This document shows, piece after piece, positions 27,227 through 36,925 of a stretch of 64,000 nucleotides of DNA (its first letter is position 1; each line of letters starts with the position of its first letter). The notes below the pieces were generated by a model. It did no database searches, had not been told where the DNA came from, and saw only the letters and a list, made by a program, of their open reading frames with translations. The DNA lies in NCBI RefSeq assembly GCF_008085915.1, contig NZ_VSJK01000010.1:62001-126000 (forward strand), read 5' to 3'. Origin of the DNA: Oceaniovalibus sp. ACAM 378. Its GTDB lineage: Bacteria; Pseudomonadota; Alphaproteobacteria; Rhodobacterales; Rhodobacteraceae. The position numbers and the translations under genes were made by a program.

Positions 27227-27976
27227 ATGCTGAACGTCATTGAACACGGGGCGGCCACCGACCGTCCGCAAGTATTGATCGCCCATGGGTTGTTCGGATC
27301 TGCGCGCAATTGGGGTGTGATCGCGAAACGGCTGTCTGCGGACCGGTTGGTCCGGGTCGTGGACATGCGCAACCATGGCGAATCCGGGTGGGATGAGTCG
27401 CATTCCTATCGTGATCTGGCCGGTGATCTGGCCGGTTTACTGGACGGGCCGACCGATGTGATCGGGCATTCCATGGGCGGCAAGGCCGCGATGGCGCTGG
27501 CTCTGTTGCACCCCGAACACCTGCGCCGGATCGTAGTGGCCGATATCGCGCCCGTCGCCTATGACCATACGCAGTTGCATCTGGTCACGGCGATGCAGGC
27601 GCTGGATCTGTCCGAAATCACGTCGCGCACGCAGGCCAGCGCGGCTTTGGAGGCATCCGTGCCCGATGCCGGTGTGCGCGCTTTTCTGTTGCAAAGCCTT
27701 GATGTCGCACAGCACCGCTGGAAATTGAACCTTGACGTGCTTGGTGCGCGAATGGCCGAAATCATCGGCTGGCCTCAGTTACCGGGCACGTTCCCCGAAC
27801 CGACCCTTTTCCTGTCCGGGGGCATATCGGACTATGTGTTGCCCGAACACCGGGAGACGATCCGCACCCATTTCCCCGCCGCACGTTTCGCTAAAATCCC
27901 CGGGGTCGGGCATTGGCTCCATGCCGAAAAGCCGCGCGAGTTCGAGGCGGCGTGCCGCGCGTTCCTCGACGCCTGA
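27227..27976 (+). CDS. Alpha/beta hydrolase (YbfF-like esterase)
   Basis: 249 residues. The oxyanion motif is LIAHGLFGSARNWG, the nucleophile elbow IGHSMGGKAA (Ser), the acid GGISDYV (Asp) and the catalytic His VGHWLHAE. The MRNHGES segment is typical of the YbfF and related small acyl-esterases. Substrate unknown; YbfF proteins hydrolyse short acyl esters and acyl-CoA. The 25-bp repeat ends directly before the start, so translation or transcription may respond to copy number. Confidence 0.9.
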   Translation: MLNVIEHGAATDRPQVLIAHGLFGSARNWGVIAKRLSADRLVRVVDMRNHGESGWDESHSYRDLAGDLAGLLDGPTDVIGHSMGGKAAMALALLHPEHLRRIVVADIAPVAYDHTQLHLVTAMQALDLSEITSRTQASAALEASVPDAGVRAFLLQSLDVAQHRWKLNLDVLGARMAEIIGWPQLPGTFPEPTLFLSGGISDYVLPEHRETIRTHFPAARFAKIPGVGHWLHAEKPREFEAACRAFLDA

Positions 27977-28164
27977 TCGGTTTCTTGCCAGCCATGGGCA
28001 GGGCGCGCTTTGTCTGGCCCGTCGCACCGGTACTTTTGCGCGGGTAATTTTTGCACCTTCGACAGAGGCTCTGCAGCGCAGACCGGTGATCCGCCACCGA
28101 ACCCCCTTGCAAATCAGCCATCTTGCAGCCATTCACGTGGACAAATCCCGCCTGAGGCCGCGCA

Positions 28165-29964
28165 ATGACCCCAATCTCCCGCATCCGCAACTTTTCCATC
28201 GTTGCCCATATCGATCACGGCAAATCCACCCTTGCGGACCGGCTGATTCAGCTGACCGGCACCGTGGCCCAGCGTGACATGAAAGAGCAGATGCTCGATG
28301 CCATGGATATTGAGCGCGAGCGTGGCATCACGATCAAGGCAAACACCGTCCGCATCGAATATCCTGCCAAGGACGGCCACACCTATACGCTGAACCTGAT
28401 CGACACCCCCGGCCACGTCGATTTCGGCTATGAAGTGTCACGCAGCATGCGCGCTGTCGAAGGATCACTTTTGGTGGTCGATGCGTCCCAGGGGGTCGAG
28501 GCGCAGACGCTGGCCAATGTGTATCAGGCCATCGATGCCGATCACGAAATCGTCCCGGTGCTGAACAAGGTCGATCTGCCTGCGGCCGAGCCCGAACGCG
28601 TGCGCGAACAGATCGAGGATGTGATCGGCATCGACGCCTCGGACGCTGTTTTGATCAGCGCGAAAACCGGAATCGGCATTCCCGAAGTGCTGGAAGCCAT
28701 CGTGAACCGGCTGCCCGCACCAAAGGGCGACGCCAACGCCCCGCTCAAGGCGATGCTGGTCGACAGCTATTACGACGCCTATCTCGGGGTGGTCGTCATT
28801 GTCCGGATCATCGACGGCGTGCTGAGAAAAGGCGACCGGATCCGCATGATGAAGACCGGTGGTCTTTACGGCGTCGACAACGTCGGCGTGTTTCGCCCGA
28901 AGATGGAAGAAGTGTCCGAACTGGGCCCGGGCGAGATCGGATATCTGAACGCCCAGATCAAACAGGTGCGCGACACCCGCGTCGGCGATACCATCACCAC
29001 CGAAAAGAAGGGCTGCGAAACACCCCTGCCCGGGTTCAAACCGTCGATCCCGGTGGTGTTCTGCGGGCTGTTCCCGGTCGATGCCAATGATTTCGAGGAC
29101 ATGCGCGACGCGATCGAAAAGCTGGCCCTGAACGATGCATCTTTCACCTTCGAAATGGAAACCTCGGCCGCGCTTGGTTTTGGTTTCCGTTGCGGATTTC
29201 TGGGCCTGTTGCATCTCGAAGTGATCCGCGACCGGATCGAACGGGAATACAACATTGATCTGATCACCACCGCGCCTTCGGTGGTTTATAAACTGCACAT
29301 GCGCGACGGCACTGTCGCCGAGCTGCACAACCCTGCCGACATGCCCGACCTGACGCTGGTCGATCACATCGAAGAGCCGCGGATCAAGGCAACAATTCTG
29401 GTGCCCGACGAATATCTGGGCGATGTCCTGAAGCTGTGCCAGGATCGGCGCGGAATCCAGCTTGACCTGACCTATGCCGGGTCGCGGGCAATGGTTATCT
29501 ACGATCTTCCCCTCAACGAAGTGGTGTTCGATTTCTATGATCGGCTGAAATCTGTAACAAAGGGTTACGCCAGCTTCGATTATCATATGTCCGAGTATCG
29601 CGAGGATGCGCTGGTCAAGATGTCGGTGCTGGTCAACGATGAACCCGTCGATGCGCTGTCGATGATGGTTCACCGGGACCGGGCAGAAATGCGTGGCCGT
29701 GCCATGTGCGAAAAGCTGAAAGAGCTGATCCCCCGCCACATGTTCAAGATCCCGATTCAGGCGGCGATTGGTGGCCGGGTCATCGCCCGCGAAACCCTGT
29801 CGGCGATGCGCAAGGATGTGACGGCCAAATGCTATGGCGGCGATGCATCCCGCAAGCGCAAACTGCTGGACAAGCAGAAGGCGGGCAAGAAGAAGATGCG
29901 CCAGTTCGGCAAGGTCGAAATTCCACAACAGGCGTTTATCAGTGCGCTGAAGATGGATTCCTGA
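28165..29964 (+). CDS. lepA: Elongation factor 4 (LepA)
   Basis: 599 residues, the family length. The GTPase domain has [11 protein letters not shown] (G1), RERGITIKA (G2), DTPGHVDF (G3) and NKVDLP (G4). The C-terminal LepA-specific domain follows ([17 protein letters not shown]-terminal [21 protein letters not shown]). It back-translocates or remodels stalled ribosomes under ionic stress. GAGG precedes the ATG. The 27977-28164 leader shows no recognisable structure. Confidence 0.98.
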   Translation: MTPISRIRNFSIVAHIDHGKSTLADRLIQLTGTVAQRDMKEQMLDAMDIERERGITIKANTVRIEYPAKDGHTYTLNLIDTPGHVDFGYEVSRSMRAVEGSLLVVDASQGVEAQTLANVYQAIDADHEIVPVLNKVDLPAAEPERVREQIEDVIGIDASDAVLISAKTGIGIPEVLEAIVNRLPAPKGDANAPLKAMLVDSYYDAYLGVVVIVRIIDGVLRKGDRIRMMKTGGLYGVDNVGVFRPKMEEVSELGPGEIGYLNAQIKQVRDTRVGDTITTEKKGCETPLPGFKPSIPVVFCGLFPVDANDFEDMRDAIEKLALNDASFTFEMETSAALGFGFRCGFLGLLHLEVIRDRIEREYNIDLITTAPSVVYKLHMRDGTVAELHNPADMPDLTLVDHIEEPRIKATILVPDEYLGDVLKLCQDRRGIQLDLTYAGSRAMVIYDLPLNEVVFDFYDRLKSVTKGYASFDYHMSEYREDALVKMSVLVNDEPVDALSMMVHRDRAEMRGRAMCEKLKELIPRHMFKIPIQAAIGGRVIARETLSAMRKDVTAKCYGGDASRKRKLLDKQKAGKKKMRQFGKVEIPQQAFISALKMDS

Positions 29965-30228
29965 TCGTCGGGACTTCGACCGGGTGCTTTTCTGATCAAA
30001 AAATCCTGCAATGGCCCGAGCGCGATTTTTATCGCCCCGGCAAAGGTCGGGCGCGGCTGGCGTGACTGACCCTCAGGCCACCCACAACCAGAGCGTGTAC
30101 CCCGACACGCAGGGTCCGATAGGCAGAACCAAGCTTTATTTGCGATTTGTTAAGGGGATGCCCTAAGTTTCTGCTTTTGATTTGCGAGGTTTCATCTCAA
30201 CATCAGGATGTTGCAGAAAGGATCACCG
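29965..30228. other. Intergenic region between lepA and the amidase gene
   Basis: 264 bases without a convincing gene. A 51-codon ATG frame (30011-30166) crosses it but has no ribosome binding site or family resemblance. The part after 30130 is AT-rich compared with its surroundings. It contains TTGCGA and TAAGTT eighteen bases apart (about 30140-30169), a weak candidate promoter for the operon at 30229-36822. Confidence 0.4.
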
Positions 30229-31110
30229 ATGACTTCACAGACGATTCGCCTCTGCATGGCGCAGATGACCTCGACCAACCGACATGCGGGCAACATCGCC
30301 TGGATGGACGACGCAGCCGCCCGCGCCAGAGCCGAGGGTGCGCAGATGCTGGCCCTGCCCGAGGCATCGGGCCTGTGCAACCGCATCCGCGACGAAGCTT
30401 TGCATCAGGTGGTCGATCACGAAAAAGATCCGTTTATCGCCGCCTGCCGCGCGGCGGCCGCACGGCACGGGTTGTGGATCCATACCGGATCGACCCCGGT
30501 GGCAGGCCCCGAAAAGGGTGATGCTGCACGGTTTCTGAACCATTCCGATCTGATCAGCCCCGATGGCAAAATCGTTGCCGGGTATGACAAGATCCACCTT
30601 TTCGACATCTGTCTGGACGGCAAGCCGCCCACCGGCGAATCGCGCCGTTATCGCCCCGGGGCGCAGGCGGTGCTGGCCGATACCCCATGGGGTCCGGCTG
30701 GCATGAGCATCTGCTATGACCTGCGGTTTCCACAACTTTACCGTGATTATGCCCGCGCCGGTGCGGTGTTTCTGTTCGTACCCTCGGCGTTCACCGTACC
30801 CACGGGACAGGCCCATTGGGAGGTGCTTTTGCGCGCCCGGGCCATCGAGAACGGTGCCTTTGTGATTGCACCGGCGCAGGTCGGGCGGCACGACGACGGG
30901 CGGATCACCTATGGCCATTCGATGATCGTAAACCCTTGGGGCAAGGTGATCGCCGATCTGGGCGGCGATGGCGCGGGATTGATTACCGTCGATCTGAACC
31001 TCGAGGAAATCGCCGCAGCACGCCGTCAGATCCCGTCACTTCAGAACGGGCGCGATTACGATCTTTACCATGCTGAAACCCGGACGGATCAGCCCGAAAC
31101 GGCGTCGTGA
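30229..31110 (+). CDS. Nitrilase-family carbon-nitrogen hydrolase (Nit1-like)
   Basis: 293 residues. The catalytic triad is Glu45 (LPEAS), Lys121 (GYDKIHLFD) and Cys162 (SICYDLRFPQ). The GKPPTGESRRY and DLRFPQLYR segments are typical of the Nit branch, whose best-studied members are deaminated-glutathione (omega-) amidases. The start MTSQTIRL follows AGAAAGGA; an in-frame start seven codons upstream is less likely. It is 43 bases upstream of an ABC importer gene and in the same direction, so it may act on an imported amide or simply repair cytoplasmic metabolites. Confidence 0.88.
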   Translation: MTSQTIRLCMAQMTSTNRHAGNIAWMDDAAARARAEGAQMLALPEASGLCNRIRDEALHQVVDHEKDPFIAACRAAAARHGLWIHTGSTPVAGPEKGDAARFLNHSDLISPDGKIVAGYDKIHLFDICLDGKPPTGESRRYRPGAQAVLADTPWGPAGMSICYDLRFPQLYRDYARAGAVFLFVPSAFTVPTGQAHWEVLLRARAIENGAFVIAPAQVGRHDDGRITYGHSMIVNPWGKVIADLGGDGAGLITVDLNLEEIAAARRQIPSLQNGRDYDLYHAETRTDQPETAS

Positions 31111-31153
31111 ACCCAATATCCGAGATCCGAGACCCAATGCAGGAGATATGCCG

Positions 31154-32734
31154 ATGACCATCCGACACCGCTCCATGACCACGCCCCGTCTTGTTTTGGG
31201 GCTACTGTTTGCGTTGGCCCTGCCAGCCGCCGCGCAGGACCGCCCCGATATCAAGCTGGCCGTGGACAACCTGTGGGAAACGATGGACCCGGTGATCGGG
31301 ATTTCCACCTCGGGCGCGCGGGTACATGACAACCTGTTTGACACGCTGATCATGCGCAACCGGTGGGAAGATCCCGACGGTGCGACGCTGGTTCCGTGGC
31401 TGGCCACCGAATGGACCCGCAAGACGCCCATGATCTGGGAGATCAAGCTGCGCGAGGGGGTGAAATTTCACGACGGCCATGTGATGGACGCCGAAGATGT
31501 GGCGTTTTCCATGTCTGCCGAACGCCTTTGGGGGCCAGAGCCCAGCGCGCCGCGCGGATCACGCTATGCCGCCAACATCGTGCGGGTCGAGGCGACAGGC
31601 CCGCTGACCGTCGAGGTCGAACTCGACATCGCCGACCCGACCTTTCCCAACCGGCTGGCCACGCCATTGGGTTTTGTCCTGCCGAAGCATTATTATGAGG
31701 AAGTCGGCACCGACGCGTTTGGTCAGAAACCCATCGGAACCGGGCCTTACAAACTGGTCAGTTTCGATCCCAGCACCGAGCTGGTGGCCGAGGCGTTCGA
31801 CGATTACTGGTATGGACCGGTGCCCGCAGCATCGCTGACCTTCCGCATCGTGCCCGAGTTTTCGACCCAGTTCGCCGGGCTGGTTGCAGGTGAATTCGAC
31901 ATCATCACGTCGATCCCCGCTGACCAGATTGAACAGGTTGAAAACGCGCCGGGGGTCACGGTTCTGACCAAGAGCATCGAGAATTATCCGATGTTCGCCT
32001 TCAACATGCTCGACGATGATGAAACCATCCCCGACAACCCGCTGACCGATGTCAATCTGCGCAAGGCGATGGTTGCCGCCGTCGACCGGGAAGGCATCGT
32101 CACCGCGCTCTGGGGCGATGCGACCTATGTGCCTGCACCGTTCAACTTTCCCGAATACGGGCCCTTTTATGACGCCGATCGCAAGGCCGCGATCACCTAT
32201 GATCCGGACCGTGCGAAAGAGCTTTTGGCCGCTTCGGACTACGACGGTGAACAGCTTGAATGGCACATCACCCGGGGATTTTATCCCAACTATGAGGTGG
32301 CGGCGGAATTCATGGTCGAGCAGTGGCGCGATGTGGGCATCGACGTCAAACTGACCATCGTCGACAACTTCAGCCTTGCCTATGAACGGCCGTTTCACAT
32401 GCTGAACATGTCGATGAGCTCGGACTTTTCGGGCGACCCATGGCGGCCCCTGTGGCTGGACTGGGGCCCGGACAGCAGCCGAGTCACGGCCTCGCACAAG
32501 ACATGGGTGCCGTCGGACAAGTTTTTGGAACTTGGCGAGGCTTTCGTGCAGGCGCAGGAATTCGACGAGCGCAAGCAGGCCTATCTCGATCTGGTGGCCG
32601 AATGGGAGGATATCACCCCCGGCATGTACCTGTGGCGCAACGTCGTCAGCTATGGCATGCGCGACGATCTTGACTGGGATCCGGGCAATTCGGCGGTCAC
32701 GATCTTTGACAAGAACTTTCTGAAAACCGAATGA
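31154..32734 (+). CDS. ABC transporter substrate-binding protein, family 5
   Basis: 526 residues with a signal peptide (MTIRHRSMTTPRLVLGLLFA, cleavage after AAA) and a mature SBP_bac_5 fold: WETMDPVIGISTSGARV, EIKLREGVKFHDGH with ADVAFS-like segment, and GTGPYKLVSF. It is the periplasmic receptor for oligopeptides, nickel or related compounds; ligand not predictable. AGGAGA sits seven bases before the ATG at 31154, and an ATG at 31148 is too close to it. The stop overlaps the ATPase gene by four bases. Confidence 0.93.
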   Translation: MTIRHRSMTTPRLVLGLLFALALPAAAQDRPDIKLAVDNLWETMDPVIGISTSGARVHDNLFDTLIMRNRWEDPDGATLVPWLATEWTRKTPMIWEIKLREGVKFHDGHVMDAEDVAFSMSAERLWGPEPSAPRGSRYAANIVRVEATGPLTVEVELDIADPTFPNRLATPLGFVLPKHYYEEVGTDAFGQKPIGTGPYKLVSFDPSTELVAEAFDDYWYGPVPAASLTFRIVPEFSTQFAGLVAGEFDIITSIPADQIEQVENAPGVTVLTKSIENYPMFAFNMLDDDETIPDNPLTDVNLRKAMVAAVDREGIVTALWGDATYVPAPFNFPEYGPFYDADRKAAITYDPDRAKELLAASDYDGEQLEWHITRGFYPNYEVAAEFMVEQWRDVGIDVKLTIVDNFSLAYERPFHMLNMSMSSDFSGDPWRPLWLDWGPDSSRVTASHKTWVPSDKFLELGEAFVQAQEFDERKQAYLDLVAEWEDITPGMYLWRNVVSYGMRDDLDWDPGNSAVTIFDKNFLKTE

Positions 32735-34332
32735 GCGTTCCGGTCGTCACTATCGAAGGGCTGAGCGTTGCCCTGCCTGATGGCGGCGACCGACCGTTTG
32801 CGGTCGAGGGCGTATCGCTGGAGGTCGCGCCCGGTGAAACCCTGTGTCTGGTGGGTGAATCCGGGTCGGGCAAATCCGTGGTCGCGCAGGCGGTCATGGG
32901 GATGCTTCCGGTGCAACTGCCGCTGGTTGCCGGGCGCGTGACGTTTCAGGGTCAGGTTCTGCCAGCCCAGCGTGACAAGGCCTATGTGCGGCTGCGTTCG
33001 GCCCGGATGGCGATGGTGTTTCAGGATGCCTCAGCCAGCCTTGATCCGCTGATCCGGGTCGGTGACCAGTTGATCGAGATTGCACGGGTGCATGGCTTAT
33101 CGCGCAGCGAGGCGCGCAAGCGTGTCGATGAAATGCTGATCGCCGTGCGTCTGCCCGACCCGGCGCGGATCGCCCGCAGCTATCCGCATCAACTGTCTGG
33201 CGGACAGGCGCAACGGATCGTGATTGCCGGGGCGCTGCTGCTGAACCCCGCCCTGCTGATCGCGGACGAACCGACGACTGCGCTTGATGTGACGACACAG
33301 GCGGAAATTCTGACGCTGATTGCCGATTTGCAACGCGAACGCGGCACAGGCGTGCTGTTCATCACCCATGATTTCGGCGTGGTCAGCGACATCGCCGACC
33401 GGATCGTCGTGATGCAGGCGGGTCAGGTGGTCGAATCCGGCACCGCAGAACGGGTTCTGCACGCGCCCGAACATCCCTATACCCGCGCCCTGCTCGCGGC
33501 GGCGACCAAGACCGGGGATGCGCGCGATGCCACCGGTGCCGACACGATCCTGACGGCGCAGAACATCAGCCTGACCTATCGCCTTGGCGGCCCCTTCGCG
33601 CGGCGCGAAGTGCAGGCCGTGCAGGACGTATCGCTGAGCCTTGCGCGGGGGCGAACACTGGCCGTGGTGGGCGAAAGCGGGTCGGGGAAATCATCGCTTG
33701 CGCGGTGCCTGCTGCGGCTTGAGGATTTTCAGGCCGGGCGGCTGACCTTTGACGGGCAGGACATCACCAATGTGAAAGGTGCCGAGCTGCGCGCGCTCAG
33801 ACAGCGGATTCAGGTGGTATTGCAGGATCCGTTTTCGGCGCTGGACCCGCGCCAATCCATCGGTGCAGCGATTGCCGAGGGTCCGGTGATTCACGGAACG
33901 CCCAAGGCCCAAGCGATGGAGCGTGCGGCAGAACTGCTGGCACTGGTCAGCCTGCCGCCTCAGGCCATCGACCGGCATCCGCACGAATTTTCCGGCGGTC
34001 AGCGACAGCGTATCTGCATCGCCCGCGCGCTGGCTCTCGACCCCGAAGTGCTGATCGCGGACGAGGCGGTGTCGGCGCTGGATGTTTCCGTGCAGGCGCA
34101 GGTGCTGGATCTGTTCGCCGATCTGCAACGTCGGCTGGGCTTTGCCATGGTGTTCATCACCCACGACCTGCGCGTCGCACGGGCGATCGCAGATGACGTG
34201 ATCGTCATGCAGAACGGGCGGATCGTCGAACAGGGGCCGGTCGACCAAGTGTTCCATGCGCCGGTCGCGGATTATACCCGCGCCTTGCTTCATGCCGCTC
34301 CCGGGCGCACACTGAAAGAAGGTGCCGCATGA
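32731..34332 (+). CDS. ABC transporter ATPase with two nucleotide-binding domains
   Basis: 533 residues joining two oligopeptide-type ATPases in one chain (equivalent to DppD plus DppF). Domain 1 has Walker A GESGSGKSVV, signature LSGGQAQRI and Walker B LIADEPTTALD. Domain 2 has Walker A GESGSGKSSLA, signature FSGGQRQRI and Walker B LIADEAVSALD. The second domain has Ala-Val where Pro-Thr is usual, a common variant. Overlaps of four bases at both ends show co-translation with the binding protein and the permease. Located at the inner membrane. Confidence 0.95.
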   Translation: MSVPVVTIEGLSVALPDGGDRPFAVEGVSLEVAPGETLCLVGESGSGKSVVAQAVMGMLPVQLPLVAGRVTFQGQVLPAQRDKAYVRLRSARMAMVFQDASASLDPLIRVGDQLIEIARVHGLSRSEARKRVDEMLIAVRLPDPARIARSYPHQLSGGQAQRIVIAGALLLNPALLIADEPTTALDVTTQAEILTLIADLQRERGTGVLFITHDFGVVSDIADRIVVMQAGQVVESGTAERVLHAPEHPYTRALLAAATKTGDARDATGADTILTAQNISLTYRLGGPFARREVQAVQDVSLSLARGRTLAVVGESGSGKSSLARCLLRLEDFQAGRLTFDGQDITNVKGAELRALRQRIQVVLQDPFSALDPRQSIGAAIAEGPVIHGTPKAQAMERAAELLALVSLPPQAIDRHPHEFSGGQRQRICIARALALDPEVLIADEAVSALDVSVQAQVLDLFADLQRRLGFAMVFITHDLRVARAIADDVIVMQNGRIVEQGPVDQVFHAPVADYTRALLHAAPGRTLKEGAA

Positions 34333-35246
34333 TCGGATATGTCGCCAGTCGCCTGATCCGGGCCGTGATCACACTGCTGATCACCGTCACGCTGGTGTTT
34401 CTGTTCATCCGGTTTTCCGGCGATCCGGCGGCGGCCCTTGCGCCGCCTGACGCGCCGCAAGAGGTGATCGAGCAATACCGCCGCGCCATGGGGCTGGATA
34501 AGCCACTTTGGGCGCAATACACCGCCTATCTCGGCGCGATGGCCCGGGGCGAGTTCGGCTATTCGGTGCACACCGGTCTGCCTTCGGCGCAACTGTTCCT
34601 GAACCGTCTGCCGGCCACGCTGATGCTCGGCGGCACGGCGCTGGCCATTGCCTTGCTGGCGGGGATTCCCATGGGCGCGATTGCGGCTCTGAACCGGGGG
34701 CGGCCCATTGACCGGGCGGTGATGGGATTTTCGGTCTTTGCCTTTGCCATGCCGAATTTCCTGTTCGGGCTGGTGGTGATCCTCACCGGGGCGCTGGTGT
34801 TCCAGACCTATGTCGGGGCCTCGGAGGATACGCTGCTGGACGTGTTGCCGCCCGCGCTGACCCTGGGGCTGGCGTCGATGGGCGCCTTTGCCCGGTTCTC
34901 GCGATCATCCCTTCTTGAGACGCTGAACGCGCCCTTCATGGTCGCGGCCGAGGCGCGGGGAATTCCACGGGGCCGCCGGATGTGGCGCCATGCCGGGCCA
35001 AACGCGGCGATTCCGCTGGTGACGCTTGTCGGACTGTCGCTGGGCGGGTTGATCGCCGGGTCGGTGGTGACAGAACAGGTTTTCGCATGGCCCGGCGTCG
35101 GACAGCTTCTGGTGCGGTCGGTCGCCACGCGGGACATTGCGACAGTGCAGTTCATCGTGCTGGCCATTGCGGTGACGATGATCTGCGCCAACCTGATCGT
35201 CGATTTGCTGTATCTGGTCATCGACCCGAGGATCCGCGCCCGATGA
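34329..35246 (+). CDS. ABC transporter permease (DppB type)
   Basis: 305 residues with about six membrane helices (first: LIRAVITLLITVTLVFLFI). It has the family hallmarks of DppB-type permeases: a FIRFSGDP segment after helix 1, an extracytoplasmic region with QYTAYLGAMARGEFGYSV, and the EAA-like coupling loop containing AAEARGIPRGR. The C-terminus ends in DLLYLVIDPRIR, typical for this subfamily. It overlaps both neighbours by four bases. Confidence 0.94.
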   Translation: MIGYVASRLIRAVITLLITVTLVFLFIRFSGDPAAALAPPDAPQEVIEQYRRAMGLDKPLWAQYTAYLGAMARGEFGYSVHTGLPSAQLFLNRLPATLMLGGTALAIALLAGIPMGAIAALNRGRPIDRAVMGFSVFAFAMPNFLFGLVVILTGALVFQTYVGASEDTLLDVLPPALTLGLASMGAFARFSRSSLLETLNAPFMVAAEARGIPRGRRMWRHAGPNAAIPLVTLVGLSLGGLIAGSVVTEQVFAWPGVGQLLVRSVATRDIATVQFIVLAIAVTMICANLIVDLLYLVIDPRIRAR

Positions 35247-36064
35247 AAGTCCCCTTTGCTGTCAAATGCGCGCTGGTCTTCGTGGCGCTTTTCGTCGCTT
35301 TCGCGCTGTTTGGCCAATGGCTAAGCCCGCATGAGTTCCGCGCCACATCGCTGACCGCCCGGCTGAAACCGCCGGGAACCGAAGGGTATCTGCTGGGCAC
35401 TGACGCAAGAGGCCGCGATCTGCTGGTGCGGCTTGCCGTGGGGGCGCAGATCACGCTGATCGTCGCGGTCGTCGGCACCGTGATCGGCGCAGTTCTCGGC
35501 TCGCTTCTCGGGTTGCTCGCGGCGGCGCGGCGGGGCTGGGTGGAAAACGTGATCGTGGCGGCGGTGGATGTTCAGGCGTCGCTGCCGATCATCGTCGTCG
35601 CGCTGTTCGTGCTGGCGATGTTCGACAATTCCTTCACCCTGTTCCTGCTGCTGATCGGCCTGACCGGGTGGGAGGTTTACGCCCGGTTGATGCGCGGTGC
35701 GGTCCTGTCGGCCAAGGAACATGGATATGTCACCGCCGTTCGCGCCCTTGGCGCCAGCCCGGCGCGAATTTACCTGCGCCATATCCTGCCCAATGTCGCC
35801 TCGATCGCTCTGGTGCAGTTCACCGTGAACCTGCCGCTGACGATCCTGCTGGAAACCGCGCTGTCGTTTCTGGGTCTGGGCGTTCAGGCGCCGCTGACAT
35901 CGCTGGGCCAGGTCATGAGCGAGGGGCGCGACCGTTTGCTCACCGCCTGGTGGCTGACCCTGTTTCCCGGCGCGATCATCTTTGTTCTGGCCCTGTCGGT
36001 CAGTCTGATCGGCGACTGGCTGCGCGACCGGCTGGACCCGACCCTGAAATCGCGCTCCTCCTGA
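35243..36064 (+). CDS. ABC transporter permease (DppC type)
   Basis: 273 residues starting MKVPFAVKCALVFVALFVA at the ATG that overlaps the DppB-type stop. Hallmarks of the partner permease: LLGTDARGRDLLVRLAVGA after helix 1, the coupling loop VRALGASPARIYLRHILPN, the LSFLGLGVQAP segment and a terminal NWLRDRLDP-like sequence (GDWLRDRLDPTL). A longer frame upstream is out of family and overlaps the DppB gene, so it was not used. Completes the importer. Confidence 0.94.
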   Translation: MKVPFAVKCALVFVALFVAFALFGQWLSPHEFRATSLTARLKPPGTEGYLLGTDARGRDLLVRLAVGAQITLIVAVVGTVIGAVLGSLLGLLAAARRGWVENVIVAAVDVQASLPIIVVALFVLAMFDNSFTLFLLLIGLTGWEVYARLMRGAVLSAKEHGYVTAVRALGASPARIYLRHILPNVASIALVQFTVNLPLTILLETALSFLGLGVQAPLTSLGQVMSEGRDRLLTAWWLTLFPGAIIFVLALSVSLIGDWLRDRLDPTLKSRSS

Positions 36065-36114
36065 GTGGCACACGAACCCACTCATCCGAAAGCGACAACC
36101 CCCGAGGCCCAGAC

Positions 36115-36822
36115 ATGACCCAAGCCCGCCAACCCCTGCCCAATATACCGAAATACATCATCGGCCCGGTGCCGCCTGCCCTGCCTGCCGGGTTGGCCGA
36201 GCGCATGGCGCAACTGGATACTCCGATGCTGGGTCATATTCTGTGGTGGGGCCATATGGACAGCGGGATCAGGGCCAGCGGGGGATTTGGGCCGCGCACC
36301 ATAGGCCGCGCGCTGACCGTACAGATCCCGGCAGCCGATAGCACGATGCTGCATCATGCCATCGGTCTGGCCACACCCGGCGATATTCTGATGATCGACA
36401 GGATGGGTGACCGGACCTATGCCTGTCTTGGCGATGGAGTGGCCGGGGCGGCAATGCGCGCCGGGATCGTCGGCGCGGTGATTGACGGGCCTTGCACCGA
36501 TGCCGATGAGATGGTCGCACTTGGGTTTCCCGTGTGGTGCCGCGGCACCGCGCCGGTGACGACACGTTTGCTGGATTCCGGCGGAACGGTGCACCGACCG
36601 GTCAGTGTGGGCGGCGTTGCCGTGATGCCCGGCGCGGCGGTGATCGCAGACGCAAGCGGGGTCTTCGCGCTTGACGCACTGGAGGCGGTGCGCGCGGTCG
36701 ATATCGCTCTGGAACGCGCAGAGATCGTCGCCGCGCGGCGAGCCGGGCGCGATCCCTCCGTACCTCTGGGCCAGATGACGGGCGCAAGCGCCATGGTGGA
36801 ACGCGGTTTGGCGACAGAATAA
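36115..36822 (+). CDS. RraA-family protein (aldolase-like)
   Basis: 235 residues. The RraA/HMG aldolase core is visible: DTPMLGHILW near the N-terminus, GDRTYACLGDGVAGAAMRAG, VIDGPCTDADEM (with the Arg/Asp metal-binding variant altered to GPCTDAD), and VMPGAAVIADASGVF. Members are 4-hydroxy-4-methyl-2-oxoglutarate/oxaloacetate aldolases, or non-catalytic RNase E regulators in enterobacteria. It is 50 bases after the permease gene and likely operonic, so the importer may serve a catabolic pathway in which it acts. In enzymatic members the motif is GxxRD; here GPCTD stands at this place, so activity is uncertain. A weak six-base-pair hairpin follows at 36838-36854. Confidence 0.8.
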   Translation: MTQARQPLPNIPKYIIGPVPPALPAGLAERMAQLDTPMLGHILWWGHMDSGIRASGGFGPRTIGRALTVQIPAADSTMLHHAIGLATPGDILMIDRMGDRTYACLGDGVAGAAMRAGIVGAVIDGPCTDADEMVALGFPVWCRGTAPVTTRLLDSGGTVHRPVSVGGVAVMPGAAVIADASGVFALDALEAVRAVDIALERAEIVAARRAGRDPSVPLGQMTGASAMVERGLATE

Positions 36823-36925
36823 TCGGCATAAGCGCCCGCGGCATCATCTGCCGCAGGTCGAAGTGGTGGCTAGGCTGCCCTTACCGGCGAGGCTGCCCGT
36901 AGCGGGGGTGGTAGCGACGCTGACC

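Noticed and set aside
28465-29928. 487-codon minus-strand frame inside lepA
   Set aside because: Complete antisense shadow of a highly conserved gene.
30011-30166. 51-codon frame between lepA and the amidase gene
   Set aside because: No ribosome binding site and no recognisable motif.
32731-34332. Fusion artefact of two ATPase genes
   Set aside because: Double-domain ATPases of this type are common in peptide importers, and both halves have complete motifs in one continuous frame.
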